From contig NZ_OCND01000009.1 of NCBI RefSeq assembly GCF_900215535.1, positions 62,001 to 126,000 of the forward strand: a stretch of DNA of 64,000 nt, read 5' to 3'. The position numbers and the translations under genes are program-made. Under the pieces are notes generated by a model that had not been told where the DNA came from, did not search any database, and worked only from the letters and a program-made list of their open reading frames with translations. This stretch comes from Pseudoxanthomonas wuyuanensis. Its GTDB lineage: Bacteria > Pseudomonadota > Gammaproteobacteria > Xanthomonadales > Xanthomonadaceae. This document shows, piece by piece, positions 55,410 to 64,000 of the stretch. Every line of letters begins with the position of its first letter. Positions within the stretch are counted from its first letter, which is position 1.

Positions 55410-55496
55410 GCTTTCCCGCGGTGCTTTATGGGCAGGATAGGAACCCGTTGTGTGAGCGTGGCAGTAATGCAGTGTCTTTCGGAAAGCTCATTGCAT

Positions 55497-55667
55497 TTAA
55501 CTGATAACTCCGGAGAGGCAAGAGGTTGCGCGAATGGTCACCTGCTGCGTCAATGAATTGGCATTGATGGCTACGGAAATAGGCGTGATGCGTTTGCCCT
55601 GATTGACGGCATTCTGAGCATCAACCACTTGGGGCCGACCGGCTGGGAGATACTTCGTTGCAGTGGG
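55497..55667 (-). pseudogene. Remnant 3' end of an unidentified gene
   Basis: After an in-frame stop at 55668-55670 the minus strand is open for 56 codons to a TAA at 55497. It reads ATKYLPAGRPQVVDAQNAV, then GKRITPISVAINANSLTQQV and TIRATSC. The composition is that of a real protein, with no start codon, so it looks like the C-terminal end of a decayed gene. I do not recognise the family. It lies at the border where the A/T-richer cassette ends. The rest of the 283-nt gap shows nothing. Confidence 0.35.
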
Positions 55668-55692
55668 CTATGCGTCAGCATGGCGTGGTGAC

Positions 55693-56703
55693 CTACTCCA
55701 GCGCTTCCAGCAACGCAGCATTGAAGCGTTGCGGGTCTTCGACCTGCGGGGAGTGGCCCAACTCGGCGAACTCGATCAGGGTGGCGCCGGGAATGGTGGC
55801 GGCAGCGCGCTTGCCGAGAGCGGGGTAGTTGCCCAGTCGCTTGGCCAGCTCTGGTGGGGCCAGGTCCTTGCCGATGGCGGTGCGGTCCTTCTGGCCGATG
55901 AACAGCGTGGTTGGTACGGCCAGCTTGGGGAATTCGTAGAACACCGGCTGGTTGAACACCATGTCAGAGGTCAGCGCCTGGTTCCAGGCCACCGCCTGCT
56001 TGCCGTCGCCGGCATACATGCCGGCCAGCATGGCCACCCAGCGTTCGTAGTCCGGCCGCCATTGGCCGCTGTAGTACACGTTCAACTGGTATTGCTTGAT
56101 GCTGTCGAAGCTGGTCTTCAGTTCGCGCTCATACCACTGGTCCACGCTGCGCCACGGCACGCCTTCGGCCTTCCAGTCTTCCAGCCCGATCGGGTTGACC
56201 AGCGCCAGCCGCTCGGTGGCCTGCGGGTATTGCAGCGCATAGCGCGTGCCGAGCATGCCGCCCATCGAATGGCCGACGATGGTGGCCTTGTAGATTCCCA
56301 ACTGCGTCAGCAGTGTGTGGGTATTGGCGGCCAGTTGCCCGAACGAAAACTGATAGCGCTGCGGTTTGCTGGATTTGCAGAAGCCAATCTGATCCGGCGC
56401 GATGACCCGGTAGCCGGCTTCGTTCAATGCCGTGATGGCCGATTCCCAGGTGGCGGCGCAGAAATTCTTGCCGTGCAACAGGACCACGGTGCGGCCATTG
56501 GGATCTTTGGGGGCGACATCCAGGTAAGCCATCGACAGCGGCTGGCCTTGCGATTCGAATGCGAAGCGCTGCACGGGGTGCGGGTAGTCGAAGCCTTCCA
56601 ACTGTGGACCGTATGTCGGCTGGGCGGCTGTTGCGGGCTGGACGCCGGCGGCGAGGAACAGCGAAAAGCATGCGGTAATGCTTGCGATGGGGAACGTGCG
56701 CAT
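55693..56703 (-). CDS. Secreted alpha/beta hydrolase
   Basis: A 336-aa protein with an N-terminal signal peptide (cleavage likely after ATA near residue 26) and an alpha/beta-hydrolase fold: VVLLHGKNFCAATWE (oxyanion region), APDQIGFCKSSKP, the nucleophile elbow VGHSMGGMLGTRYA with Ser at about 144, LVNPIGLEDW, and the catalytic His region EFAELGHSPQVEDPQRF. It therefore has a complete triad and should act in the periplasm. The substrate (ester, lactone or other) cannot be told. It is a single-gene unit next to the REP-associated transposase. Confidence 0.87.
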   Translation of the reverse strand: MRTFPIASITACFSLFLAAGVQPATAAQPTYGPQLEGFDYPHPVQRFAFESQGQPLSMAYLDVAPKDPNGRTVVLLHGKNFCAATWESAITALNEAGYRVIAPDQIGFCKSSKPQRYQFSFGQLAANTHTLLTQLGIYKATIVGHSMGGMLGTRYALQYPQATERLALVNPIGLEDWKAEGVPWRSVDQWYERELKTSFDSIKQYQLNVYYSGQWRPDYERWVAMLAGMYAGDGKQAVAWNQALTSDMVFNQPVFYEFPKLAVPTTLFIGQKDRTAIGKDLAPPELAKRLGNYPALGKRAAATIPGATLIEFAELGHSPQVEDPQRFNAALLEALE

Positions 56704-56817
56704 TGGTAATCGATGGCGATGTGGGGTGGGTCGATCCTAACGCGGTGCGCGTGCAGGGTTCTTCGCATTGGTGGTGCGTGGAATGGAGCGCACCATCAGA
56801 GCGGACATTTGCCCGGC

Positions 56818-56866
56818 GCCGTAGGCCGGGGTTACATCCCCGGCGCGGGTGGTGTGTGGAGGCGGC
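56818..56866. repeat. Single REP half downstream of the REP-associated transposase
   Basis: GTAGGCCGGGGTTACATCCC followed by CGGCGCGGG and the GTGTGGAGGCGG tail, identical in pattern to the units of the array at 57526-57992. The transposase gene is thus flanked on both sides by its repeat family. Confidence 0.85.
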
Positions 56867-56885
56867 GGGTTGTTATGACGCCGGT

Positions 56886-57389
56886 CTACTCACGCATGTT
56901 GCGAATGCGTTCGGGCATCTGGGCGCCCCAATCTGAGGGATACACGCCTCGCGCTTGCCAGGCGGACAAGCTCGACCAGCGCCAATCCGATGCGTTTTCA
57001 ACCAATCCGTGCTTCACCGGGTTGAAATGCAGATAGTCCAGATGTCGTGCGAAGTCGTCATCATCCCGCACGATGTGATCATGATAACGGGGTTGCCAGA
57101 GTCGTCCGTCCGCGCCCTGGATTCTCATTCGCGCCAGCACGTTGAGCTTGAAACTGCTGATGAGTTGGGGCGTTCCCGTGGCATCAGCGGGCCGGATCAA
57201 CAAGTGCAGGTGATCGTTCAGTAGTACGTGGCCGAGATGAACAAAGGGATGACGTTCGCGAATTTCGCGCAAAGCGTCCAACACGATGGTTTTGGCGGTG
57301 TCATCGGAAAGCCATGGCTTCCGTAAGTGGGCGGCCAAAGTCAGAAAAACCGTCTGATGTTGCGAAAAATAGCGTCGATAGCGCGGCAT
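56886..57389 (-). CDS. REP-associated tyrosine transposase (RAYT, Y1 HUH type)
   Basis: RAYTs are single-copy Y1 transposases that bind and cleave REP palindromes and are thought to spread them. The 167-aa product starts MPRYRRYFSQHQTVFLTLA and has the HUH-type metal motif in NDHLHLLIRP. The basic region is LWQPRYHDHIVRDDDDFARH, and the catalytic-tyrosine segment is LDYLHFNPVKHGLV. The ATG at 57389 matches family starts; open frame continues 31 codons upstream but without family resemblance. REP copies lie on both sides, with a seven-fold array upstream. Confidence 0.9.
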   Translation of the reverse strand: MPRYRRYFSQHQTVFLTLAAHLRKPWLSDDTAKTIVLDALREIRERHPFVHLGHVLLNDHLHLLIRPADATGTPQLISSFKLNVLARMRIQGADGRLWQPRYHDHIVRDDDDFARHLDYLHFNPVKHGLVENASDWRWSSLSAWQARGVYPSDWGAQMPERIRNMRE

Positions 57390-57525
57390 GCAATCACGAT
57401 GGCAGGCAAACAGGGCGGGGAACATCGGATTAGATCCGCGCCGCGTATCGGAAAATTCTGGTGTTGAGCGGGAAAGCGGCAACCGGGAGAAAAGCGGGAG
57501 CGTTGCGGGCGACGCGCCAGAGCGG

Positions 57526-57992
57526 GCGTCGGCCGCGTAGGGCCGACCTACGGGTAGGCCGGGGTTACATCCCCGGCGCGTGGGTGTGCGAAGGGAGGCG
57601 TCGGCCGCGTAGGGCCAACCTACGGGGTAGGCCGGGGTTACATCCCCGGCGCGTGGGTGCGTGGAGGCGGGCGTCGGCCGCGTAGGGCTGACCTACGGGT
57701 AGGCCGGGGTTACATCCCCGGCGCGTGGGTGCGTGGAGGCGGGCGTCGGCCGCGTTGGGCCGACCTACGTAGGCCGGGTTGCATCCCCGGCGCGGGTGGT
57801 GTGTGGAGGCGGGCGTCGGCCGCGTGGGCTGACCTACGGGGTAGGCCGGGGTTACATCCCCGGCGCGTGGGTGCGTGGAGGCGGGCGTCGGCCGCGTGGG
57901 GCCGACCTACGGGTAGGCCGGGGTTACATCCCCGGCGCGTGGGTGTGCGGAGGGAGGCGTCGGCCGTCGGCCGCGTGGGGCCGACCTACGGG
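57526..57992. repeat. REP array beside the RAYT gene
   Basis: About seven head-to-tail copies, 70-75 nt apart, of a unit with two hairpins: GTCGGCC-(6)-GGCCGAC and GCCGGGG-TTACAT-CCCCGGC, joined by GTAG and followed by GCGTGGGTGCGTGGAGGCGG. The last copy is partial and runs to the sdaA stop. Plus-strand open frames through the array are repeat by-products. Bases 57390-57525 hold nothing else recognisable. Confidence 0.93.
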
Positions 57993-59375
<1,383 letters not shown>

Positions 59376-59494
59376 GGTGGGTGCTGCCTGCAGGAAAGGG
59401 AAAGGGTGAACCCGCTATTCTATTCCGCTACCCGGCTCCGGCGCTGCCGGCAGTTGTCCGTTGGTTACCGCAATGCAACACGAGGCCAAAGCCA

Positions 59495-59749
59495 TTGTCC
59501 GCCAATCTGACCCTGTACCAGCGTGACGACTGCCATCTGTGCGATCTGGCGCTGGATGTACTGGCCGCTGTGCGCGTGCCGGAATTCGACAGCGTTTTCA
59601 TCGATGGCGATGACGCACTGGAGCAACGCTACGGCATCCGCGTACCGGTGCTGCGCGATGAACGCCGCGACATCGAGCTGGATTGGCCATTCGATGCCGG
59701 GCGCGTGCAGGCCTTTCTCGGCCCGGCAAACTGTCCGCCGGCAAAATAG
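59495..59749 (+). CDS. Glutaredoxin-like protein (DUF836)
   Basis: An 84-aa thioredoxin-fold protein: LTLYQRDDCHLCDLALDVL with a CHLC redox motif at about residues 11-14, then YGIRVPVLRD with the cis-proline. It probably acts as a small thiol-disulfide protein in the cytoplasm. The start is a TTG at 59495 with CGAGG upstream; no ATG or GTG gives the family N-terminus, and earlier in-frame starts lie inside the sdaA promoter region. Confidence 0.8.
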   Translation: MSANLTLYQRDDCHLCDLALDVLAAVRVPEFDSVFIDGDDALEQRYGIRVPVLRDERRDIELDWPFDAGRVQAFLGPANCPPAK

Positions 59750-59821
59750 ATCGCCGGGCAGGTCATGCGAAATGGCGCAACCCGGATAGGCTGGCGCTAC
59801 TGCAAGCCAAGGGAGAACCGC

Positions 59822-60403
59822 ATGTTTCGTACCTTCGTACTGGGGCTGGCCCTGGCGGGAATCGGCCTGGGACCATCGGCGGCGTTTGCGGAGACGGATC
59901 GGGATCTTCCGGCCTTGCAGGCGATGCATGCCGATTTCGTCAAGGCCTTCGTCGATAGCGAGGGCTTCGGCAAGCGGCGGATCTCACCGATGATGGCGCA
60001 AATGCACCGTTACAGGTTCGATACCGTCGGCGACAGCGGCCAGTGCGTGTACGACGTACAGCTAATCGGCATCGCCAGGCATGATCCGCCTGTGGCGTAT
60101 GCCAGTCGGTTCATGGGTTTCCAGCACAGCGATGGGGATTCGGCGCTTCCGATGGCGCCTCCCGGCCGCGGTCTTTCCCGTTCGGAGCGTCAGGCGCTTG
60201 AAGCATTGACGAAAGGCCAGACGCTGGTGGTCCAGAAAGAGGCACAAGGCAAGCGCGTGATCGGGCCGATCCGCGCGCAGCCGGAATGCCTGGCTTGCCA
60301 CAAGGACAAGCAGGAAGGCGATCTCCTCGGTGCCCTCAGCTACGGCATGGGTCTGCTGGAAATGCCGCAGGGCAATCCGGAGCGGCGTTTCTGTCGTCGC
60401 TGA
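59822..60403 (+). CDS. Periplasmic haem-binding-motif protein (DUF3365 / Tll0287-like)
   Basis: A 193-aa exported protein: the signal peptide (MFRTFVLGLALAGIGLGPSA, cleavage near AFA) is followed by a domain with HADFVKAFVDSEGFG, PPVAYASRFMGFQHS and, near the C-terminus, CLACHK at residues 156-160, a c-type haem attachment CxxCH. The pattern matches the DUF3365 single-haem sensor-like domain. It may bind haem and sense redox state or a ligand; the function is not known. The ATG at 59822 has GGGAG upstream. It is convergent with the YceI operon. Confidence 0.78.
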   Translation: MFRTFVLGLALAGIGLGPSAAFAETDRDLPALQAMHADFVKAFVDSEGFGKRRISPMMAQMHRYRFDTVGDSGQCVYDVQLIGIARHDPPVAYASRFMGFQHSDGDSALPMAPPGRGLSRSERQALEALTKGQTLVVQKEAQGKRVIGPIRAQPECLACHKDKQEGDLLGALSYGMGLLEMPQGNPERRFCRR

Positions 60404-60419
60404 GCAGCTTGTCGCCGAA

Positions 60420-61004
60420 TTACTTCGGCTTGAAAACGACCTTGGTGCTGATGGCCACTTCGTCGGGGATGGTCTTGGTATCGGCCCAGTCGCCGCCGCC
60501 GACGCCGAACTCCAACCGCTTGACGGTGGCCTTGCCGGTCAGCACCGGTTGCGCGCCGGGGGCCCAGGTGAAGGTCAGCGTGACCGGCTTGCTGACCCCG
60601 CGCAGGCTCAGGGTGCCGTCGGCCGCGTACTGGTCGCCGCCGAGCGCGCGGAACTTGCTGGCGGTATAGCGCGCCTGCGCAAACTTGGCCACATTGAAGA
60701 AATCGCTGCCGGCCAGGGTGGAATCGCGGTCGTCGTTGCCGGTCTTGGCGCTGGTCAGCGGAATGACCACGTCGAGCTTGGCGTTGGCCAGCTGCGCCGG
60801 GTCGAAGCTCAGCGTGGTGGTGAAGCCGGCGAAGCGGCCGGTAAACACTTCGCCGTCGTACTTGCTGGCGAATACCAGCGTCGAGCCCGGCGCCTGCACA
60901 TAGTCGGCGGCAATCGCGGCCGGCGCGGCGGCCATCATGGCGACCAGGGCGGCTGCGGTCAGGGCGGGGGAGGCGAAGCCGCGGGGTTTTGAATCAGACG
61001 ACAT
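60420..61004 (-). CDS. YceI family periplasmic protein
   Basis: A 194-aa exported protein with an N-terminal signal peptide (TAAALVAMMAAAPAAIAA) and a single YceI lipocalin-like beta barrel: PGSTLVFASKYDGEVFTGRF, TTTLSFDPAQLANAKLDVVIPL, DSTLAGSDFFNVAKFAQARY, GTLSLRGVSKPVTLTFTW. YceI proteins bind isoprenoid-type lipids such as polyprenyl chains in the periplasm. It is the last gene of a three-gene unit with a cytochrome b561 and a second YceI protein, overlapping the cytochrome gene by 11 nt. Confidence 0.93.
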   Translation of the reverse strand: MSSDSKPRGFASPALTAAALVAMMAAAPAAIAADYVQAPGSTLVFASKYDGEVFTGRFAGFTTTLSFDPAQLANAKLDVVIPLTSAKTGNDDRDSTLAGSDFFNVAKFAQARYTASKFRALGGDQYAADGTLSLRGVSKPVTLTFTWAPGAQPVLTGKATVKRLEFGVGGGDWADTKTIPDEVAISTKVVFKPK

Positions 61005-61608
61005 GCGGGGGATCCTTGGGGGTGTTTTCGGGAGTGCTTTCGGTGGGGGCCGGCTTCAGCCAACCCTGGGGGAGCATGCGCGCCAGCGTGGCGTCACGCT
61101 GGAACAGGTGGTGGTACAGCGCCGCGCCGGCATGCAGCAGCACCAGCGCCACCAGCAGCCAGAACAGCCAGCCGTGCGCACCGCGGGCGAAGCTGCTGAC
61201 GGCTTCATCCGGCGCGGTCAGCTTGGGCACGTTGAACAGGCCGAACCAGCGGAACGGCCGCAGCCCGCTGGCCGAGTCGTACAGCCAGCCCGACAGCGGC
61301 ATCGCCAGTATCAATGCGTACAGCAGCGCGTGGGTGAACGAAGCGATACGGTGCTGCCAGGTGGGCGTGCCGGGCACCGGGTCGGGGCTGCCGGCGTACA
61401 AGCGCCAGCCCAGCCGCAGCAGCACCAGCGCCAATACGGTCAGGCCCAACGATTTATGCGCGGTATAGACCCAGAAATACTTCGGGGTCTTGGGCAATTC
61501 GCCCATGGTCAGGCCCACCACGGCCAGGCCCAGGATCAGCAGCACGATCAGCCAGTGCAGCGACTGGCTGACGGGGCCCCAGCGGTCGGCGGTGTTTTTC
61601 AGGGTCAT
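60994..61608 (-). CDS. Cytochrome b561
   Basis: A 204-aa inner-membrane dihaem cytochrome b with four membrane segments. Histidines that can ligate haem are in QSLHWLIVLL, YTAHKSLGLTV, FTHALLYALIL, GAHGWLFWLL and LLHAGAALYHHLFQRD. E. coli CybB oxidises ubiquinol and reduces superoxide. Linkage with yceI genes is common and suggests quinol or isoprenoid handling. It overlaps its upstream neighbour by 4 nt and its downstream one by 11 nt, so the three proteins are made together. Confidence 0.93.
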   Translation of the reverse strand: MTLKNTADRWGPVSQSLHWLIVLLILGLAVVGLTMGELPKTPKYFWVYTAHKSLGLTVLALVLLRLGWRLYAGSPDPVPGTPTWQHRIASFTHALLYALILAMPLSGWLYDSASGLRPFRWFGLFNVPKLTAPDEAVSSFARGAHGWLFWLLVALVLLHAGAALYHHLFQRDATLARMLPQGWLKPAPTESTPENTPKDPPHVV

Positions 61609-62342
61609 GGGGTCGGCTCCGGTGCCGGATCGGGAAGGGGAGGCAGGCTGTCGTCGTCGGCCGTGCCGGCGTCGTCGATGTTTGGCGCGTCGCCCTGGCT
61701 ATCGTCGTCGGGGGCGGAACCGTTGGCGCCGGCACGGCCGCGTACGGCTTCCACTTCCATCCGCAGTTCCACGCGGTCGCCGATCACCGACTTCCAGGCG
61801 GTGATGCCAAAGTCGGCGCGGCTGATGACCGTACTGGCGGAAAAACCGGCGGTGCGGCGGAACGGCGGCAGCGGATGGCGTTTGATGGCGTTCAATGTCA
61901 CGTCCAGTTTCACTTCGCGGGAAACCCCGCGCAGGGTCAGGGTGCCGTAGACAGAGGCGCGTTGTGCGTCGATCGGTTCGATGCAGGTGGAAACGAAGGT
62001 CGCGGCCGGGTGCCGCGCGGCGTCCAGCAGGTTGCGCGCCAGGGTGGCTTCGTTCCACCGCTCATCGCCCAGATCCAGCTTGTCCAGCGGTACCGAAACC
62101 TCGAGCCGCGCGCTGCGCCAGTCGTCCGGGTCGAACTCCAGCGTGCCGGTGCTGCCCGACACGGTGCCGATGGCCTGGGAAAAGCCGGCGTGTTCCACCG
62201 CAAACATCACCCGCGTATGCACCGGGTCCAGCTGATAGGTGCCTGATGCCGCCATTGCCGTGCCTGCCCACAGCGCTGCCAGCAGGCCCAGCGCCAGTCC
62301 TGGCATGAGACGTATACGGTGGGCGGCACGGGCAGTTGGCAT
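61605..62342 (-). CDS. YceI family protein with an acidic C-terminal extension
   Basis: A 245-aa exported protein with a signal peptide (residues about 12-32, ending AMAA) and a YceI barrel: GTYQLDPVHTRVMFAVEHAG, GTVSGSTGTLEFDPDDW, NLLDAARHPAATFVS, GTLTLRGVSREVKLDVTLN and RADFGITAWKSVIGDRVEL. About 40 residues at the C-terminus (rich in Asp, then Pro) extend past the family. It is the first gene of the YceI/cytochrome/YceI unit. Its sequence differs clearly from the other YceI here, so the two are not a recent duplication. Confidence 0.92.
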   Translation of the reverse strand: MPTARAAHRIRLMPGLALGLLAALWAGTAMAASGTYQLDPVHTRVMFAVEHAGFSQAIGTVSGSTGTLEFDPDDWRSARLEVSVPLDKLDLGDERWNEATLARNLLDAARHPAATFVSTCIEPIDAQRASVYGTLTLRGVSREVKLDVTLNAIKRHPLPPFRRTAGFSASTVISRADFGITAWKSVIGDRVELRMEVEAVRGRAGANGSAPDDDSQGDAPNIDDAGTADDDSLPPLPDPAPEPTP

Positions 62343-62441
62343 GGTCGGGGGATTCTAGGGGCTGGCCGGCAAGATACCGCGCTTGCACATGCAACGGTCC
62401 GTTGCGAGGATGCCCGGCGGAGCGAAGTCAACGGAGATGGC

Positions 62442-64000
62442 GTGGGGAAGCGATTGCGAGTCTGGTTGCTGGGATTGCTCTGGGTATGCGCGCAGGCGCC
62501 GGCTGCGGTACCGGAGATTCCGCGTTTCCGCATGCTCGGCGTCGCCGACGGGTTGCCTTCGACCACCATTACCGCGTTGGCGCGCGACCGCCAGGGCTAT
62601 CTGTGGATGGCGACCTGGGACGGCGTGGCACGTTACGACGGCGTCAGTTTCCGGGTCTGGCGGCACGACCCGTCGGATCCGGCCTCGCTGCGCGGCAACG
62701 TCGTGCAGGCGTTGCATGTCGACCAACGCGACCGGGTCTGGGTGGCCAGCGAAGGCGGTGGCCTGAGCGTCATGGATGCCGGGCGCAACGGCTTTCGCCA
62801 TTACCGCATGGCCGACCATCCGGACATCGGCAGCGACGATGTCTTCGCCATCGCCAGCCGCGGCGATGAAATCTGGTTCGGTACCTTCGGCGGCGGTCTG
62901 CACCGGCTGGACGACGCTGGCAAGGTGACCCGGTTCGCCGCCGCGCCCGATGGCCTGCCTTCGGACACGGTGCTGTCGCTGGCGTTCGACAGCAAGGGCG
63001 GATTATGGATTGGCACGCTGGCCGGACTGGCCCGTTACGACGGCCAGCGGATACGGCGCCAGGCTTTGCCGGTAGGCGGCAGTCCCATCGTCTATTCGAT
63101 CACGCCCGAGGCCGATGCCATGTGGGTCGGCAGCGCCGAAGGCGTATTCCGCTGGCAGGACGCGGCCTGGATCACGCCGGCGTGGTCGCCGATGTTCGCC
63201 CGTCCCAATGCCGTCATTGCGGTCGCCAGCGATGGCGCGGGCGAATACTGGCTGGGCAGCCAGCGCGGCCTGTGGCGGACTTCCGGCGACAGCGCGCCGA
63301 CGCCAGTGACCCACGACCAGGACAGCAACGGTGTCGGACGTGTGCTGCAGGCGTTGCTGGTGCAGCCCGATGGCGCGCTGTGGGTGGCCATTCCCACCAA
63401 GGGATTGGCCTACCTGCGCTCGGACTGGCGGCGCATTGCGGCTTTTTCCGCCGAAAACGGCCTGGGTGGCGGACTCTATCGCGCGCTGGCGCAATCGCGC
63501 GACGGTGGATTGTGGCTGGGCAGTTCCATCGGCCAGATCGAGCGGCTGGACGCGCGGACCGGTGAAGTGGCCGCATTGGAACTGCACGCGGAACGACTGA
63601 AATCGCACCGTTTCACCTCCGCGCTGGAAGACGATGAAGGGCGCTTGTGGATAGGAGCCCGCAACGCCCTGCTGAGCTACGAACCGGCAACCGGCGCGTT
63701 GCGAGAATGGAAGACGACTGCGGCCCGGGACCCGGTACCGGATGCCGGATCGATCGATTGGTTGCTGGCCACGTCCGATGGCGGGCTTTGGCTGGCCACG
63801 CAGATGGGCGGCATCCAGCGCCGCGACCGGGCGACCGGGCGCGTGACCGATCAGATGACCGCGCTTGGCGGCGACGAGTTTGTCGAGATCGAAGCGATGG
63901 CGCTGGGACCCGACGGCCAGCCTTGGCTGGCTGCCGGCGACGGCTTGATGCGTTGGCAGCCGCAGGCGCGGCGATTCGTGCCGGTAGATGCGTTTGGCGG
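62442..64000 (+). CDS. Periplasmic beta-propeller sensor protein, N-terminal part (cut by the window end)
   Basis: From a GTG at 62442, with GGAG 5 nt upstream, the frame is open to the end of the window (over 515 codons). After a signal peptide (RVWLLGLLWVCAQAPAA), repeated blades of the two-component-regulator propeller type follow: GYLWMATWDGVARYDG, RVWVASEGGGLSV, IWFGTFGGGLHRLD, GLWIGTLAGLARYDG, LWLGSSIGQIERLD. Such proteins usually continue with a Y_Y_Y domain, a membrane segment and a histidine kinase or GGDEF output, here outside the window. It is divergent from the YceI unit. The ligand is unknown; many members sense carbohydrates. Confidence 0.88.
   Translation, partial: MGKRLRVWLLGLLWVCAQAPAAVPEIPRFRMLGVADGLPSTTITALARDRQGYLWMATWDGVARYDGVSFRVWRHDPSDPASLRGNVVQALHVDQRDRVWVASEGGGLSVMDAGRNGFRHYRMADHPDIGSDDVFAIASRGDEIWFGTFGGGLHRLDDAGKVTRFAAAPDGLPSDTVLSLAFDSKGGLWIGTLAGLARYDGQRIRRQALPVGGSPIVYSITPEADAMWVGSAEGVFRWQDAAWITPAWSPMFARPNAVIAVASDGAGEYWLGSQRGLWRTSGDSAPTPVTHDQDSNGVGRVLQALLVQPDGALWVAIPTKGLAYLRSDWRRIAAFSAENGLGGGLYRALAQSRDGGLWLGSSIGQIERLDARTGEVAALELHAERLKSHRFTSALEDDEGRLWIGARNALLSYEPATGALREWKTTAARDPVPDAGSIDWLLATSDGGLWLATQMGGIQRRDRATGRVTDQMTALGGDEFVEIEAMALGPDGQPWLAAGDGLMRWQPQARRFVPVDAFG

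Overview
The window is chromosomal DNA from a high-GC gammaproteobacterium, almost certainly of the family Xanthomonadaceae (Xanthomonas, Pseudoxanthomonas, Lysobacter or Luteimonas relatives). The evidence is the protein families, the order coaE-pilD-pilC-pilB-pilA, the DciA-like gene and M23 peptidase between lpxC and secA, the missing murD in the division/cell-wall (dcw) cluster, and abundant short palindromic repeats between genes. No tRNA, rRNA or CRISPR array was seen.

Layout. 1-6752: riboflavin genes (ribD, FMN riboswitch, ribE, a RibB with degenerate RibA domain, ribH), then nusB and thiL. 7134-10674, minus strand: an FdhF/YdeP-type molybdoenzyme with its maturation factor FdhD and a small winged-helix protein. 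11006-16330: an FAD-linked oxidase, yraN, an LpoA-like lipoprotein, rsmI and a chromate transporter. 16385-17092: the RNase P RNA gene, whose P12 arm is expanded by about 330 nt of 63-nt tandem repeats. A second, 138-nt tandem array follows it. 18233-19000: an NRDE protein. 19210-36988: the dcw cluster mraZ-rsmH-ftsL-ftsI-murE-murF-mraY-ftsW-murG-murC-ddl-ftsQ-ftsA-ftsZ-lpxC. 37382-43195: DciA-like, M23 peptidase, secA and a Nudix/ThiE-like fusion. 43255-52026, minus strand: a frameshifted DUF559 gene, coaE and the type IV pilus genes pilD, pilC, pilB, a membrane TPR protein and pilA, with a plus-strand toxin-antitoxin pair between coaE and pilD. 52528-55409: an A/T-richer cassette (SMR transporter, two GT2 glycosyltransferases, a methyltransferase). 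55693-64000: a hydrolase, a REP-associated transposase with its REP array, sdaA, a glutaredoxin-like protein, a haem-motif protein, a YceI/cytochrome b561/YceI operon and the start of a propeller-type sensor.

How the genes work together. The dcw genes form one tightly coupled transcription unit with ATGA overlaps, headed by a promoter that carries MraZ-type TGGG boxes. The pilus genes supply pilin, assembly ATPase, platform protein and prepilin peptidase. The adjoining glycosyl cassette may build or attach a surface glycan, which is inference.

Most notable are two repeat/RNA architectures. First, rnpB carries a structured repeat array in P12. Second, four inverted elements, three of them with near-perfect 28-nt arms made of four heptamers, sit at gene junctions inside the dcw cluster. 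Three are read in frame into the C-termini of RsmH, MurG and FtsQ, and all three extended frames still end on the ATGA overlap with the next gene. Three of the four are followed by a small triloop hairpin that contains the next gene's ribosome binding site.
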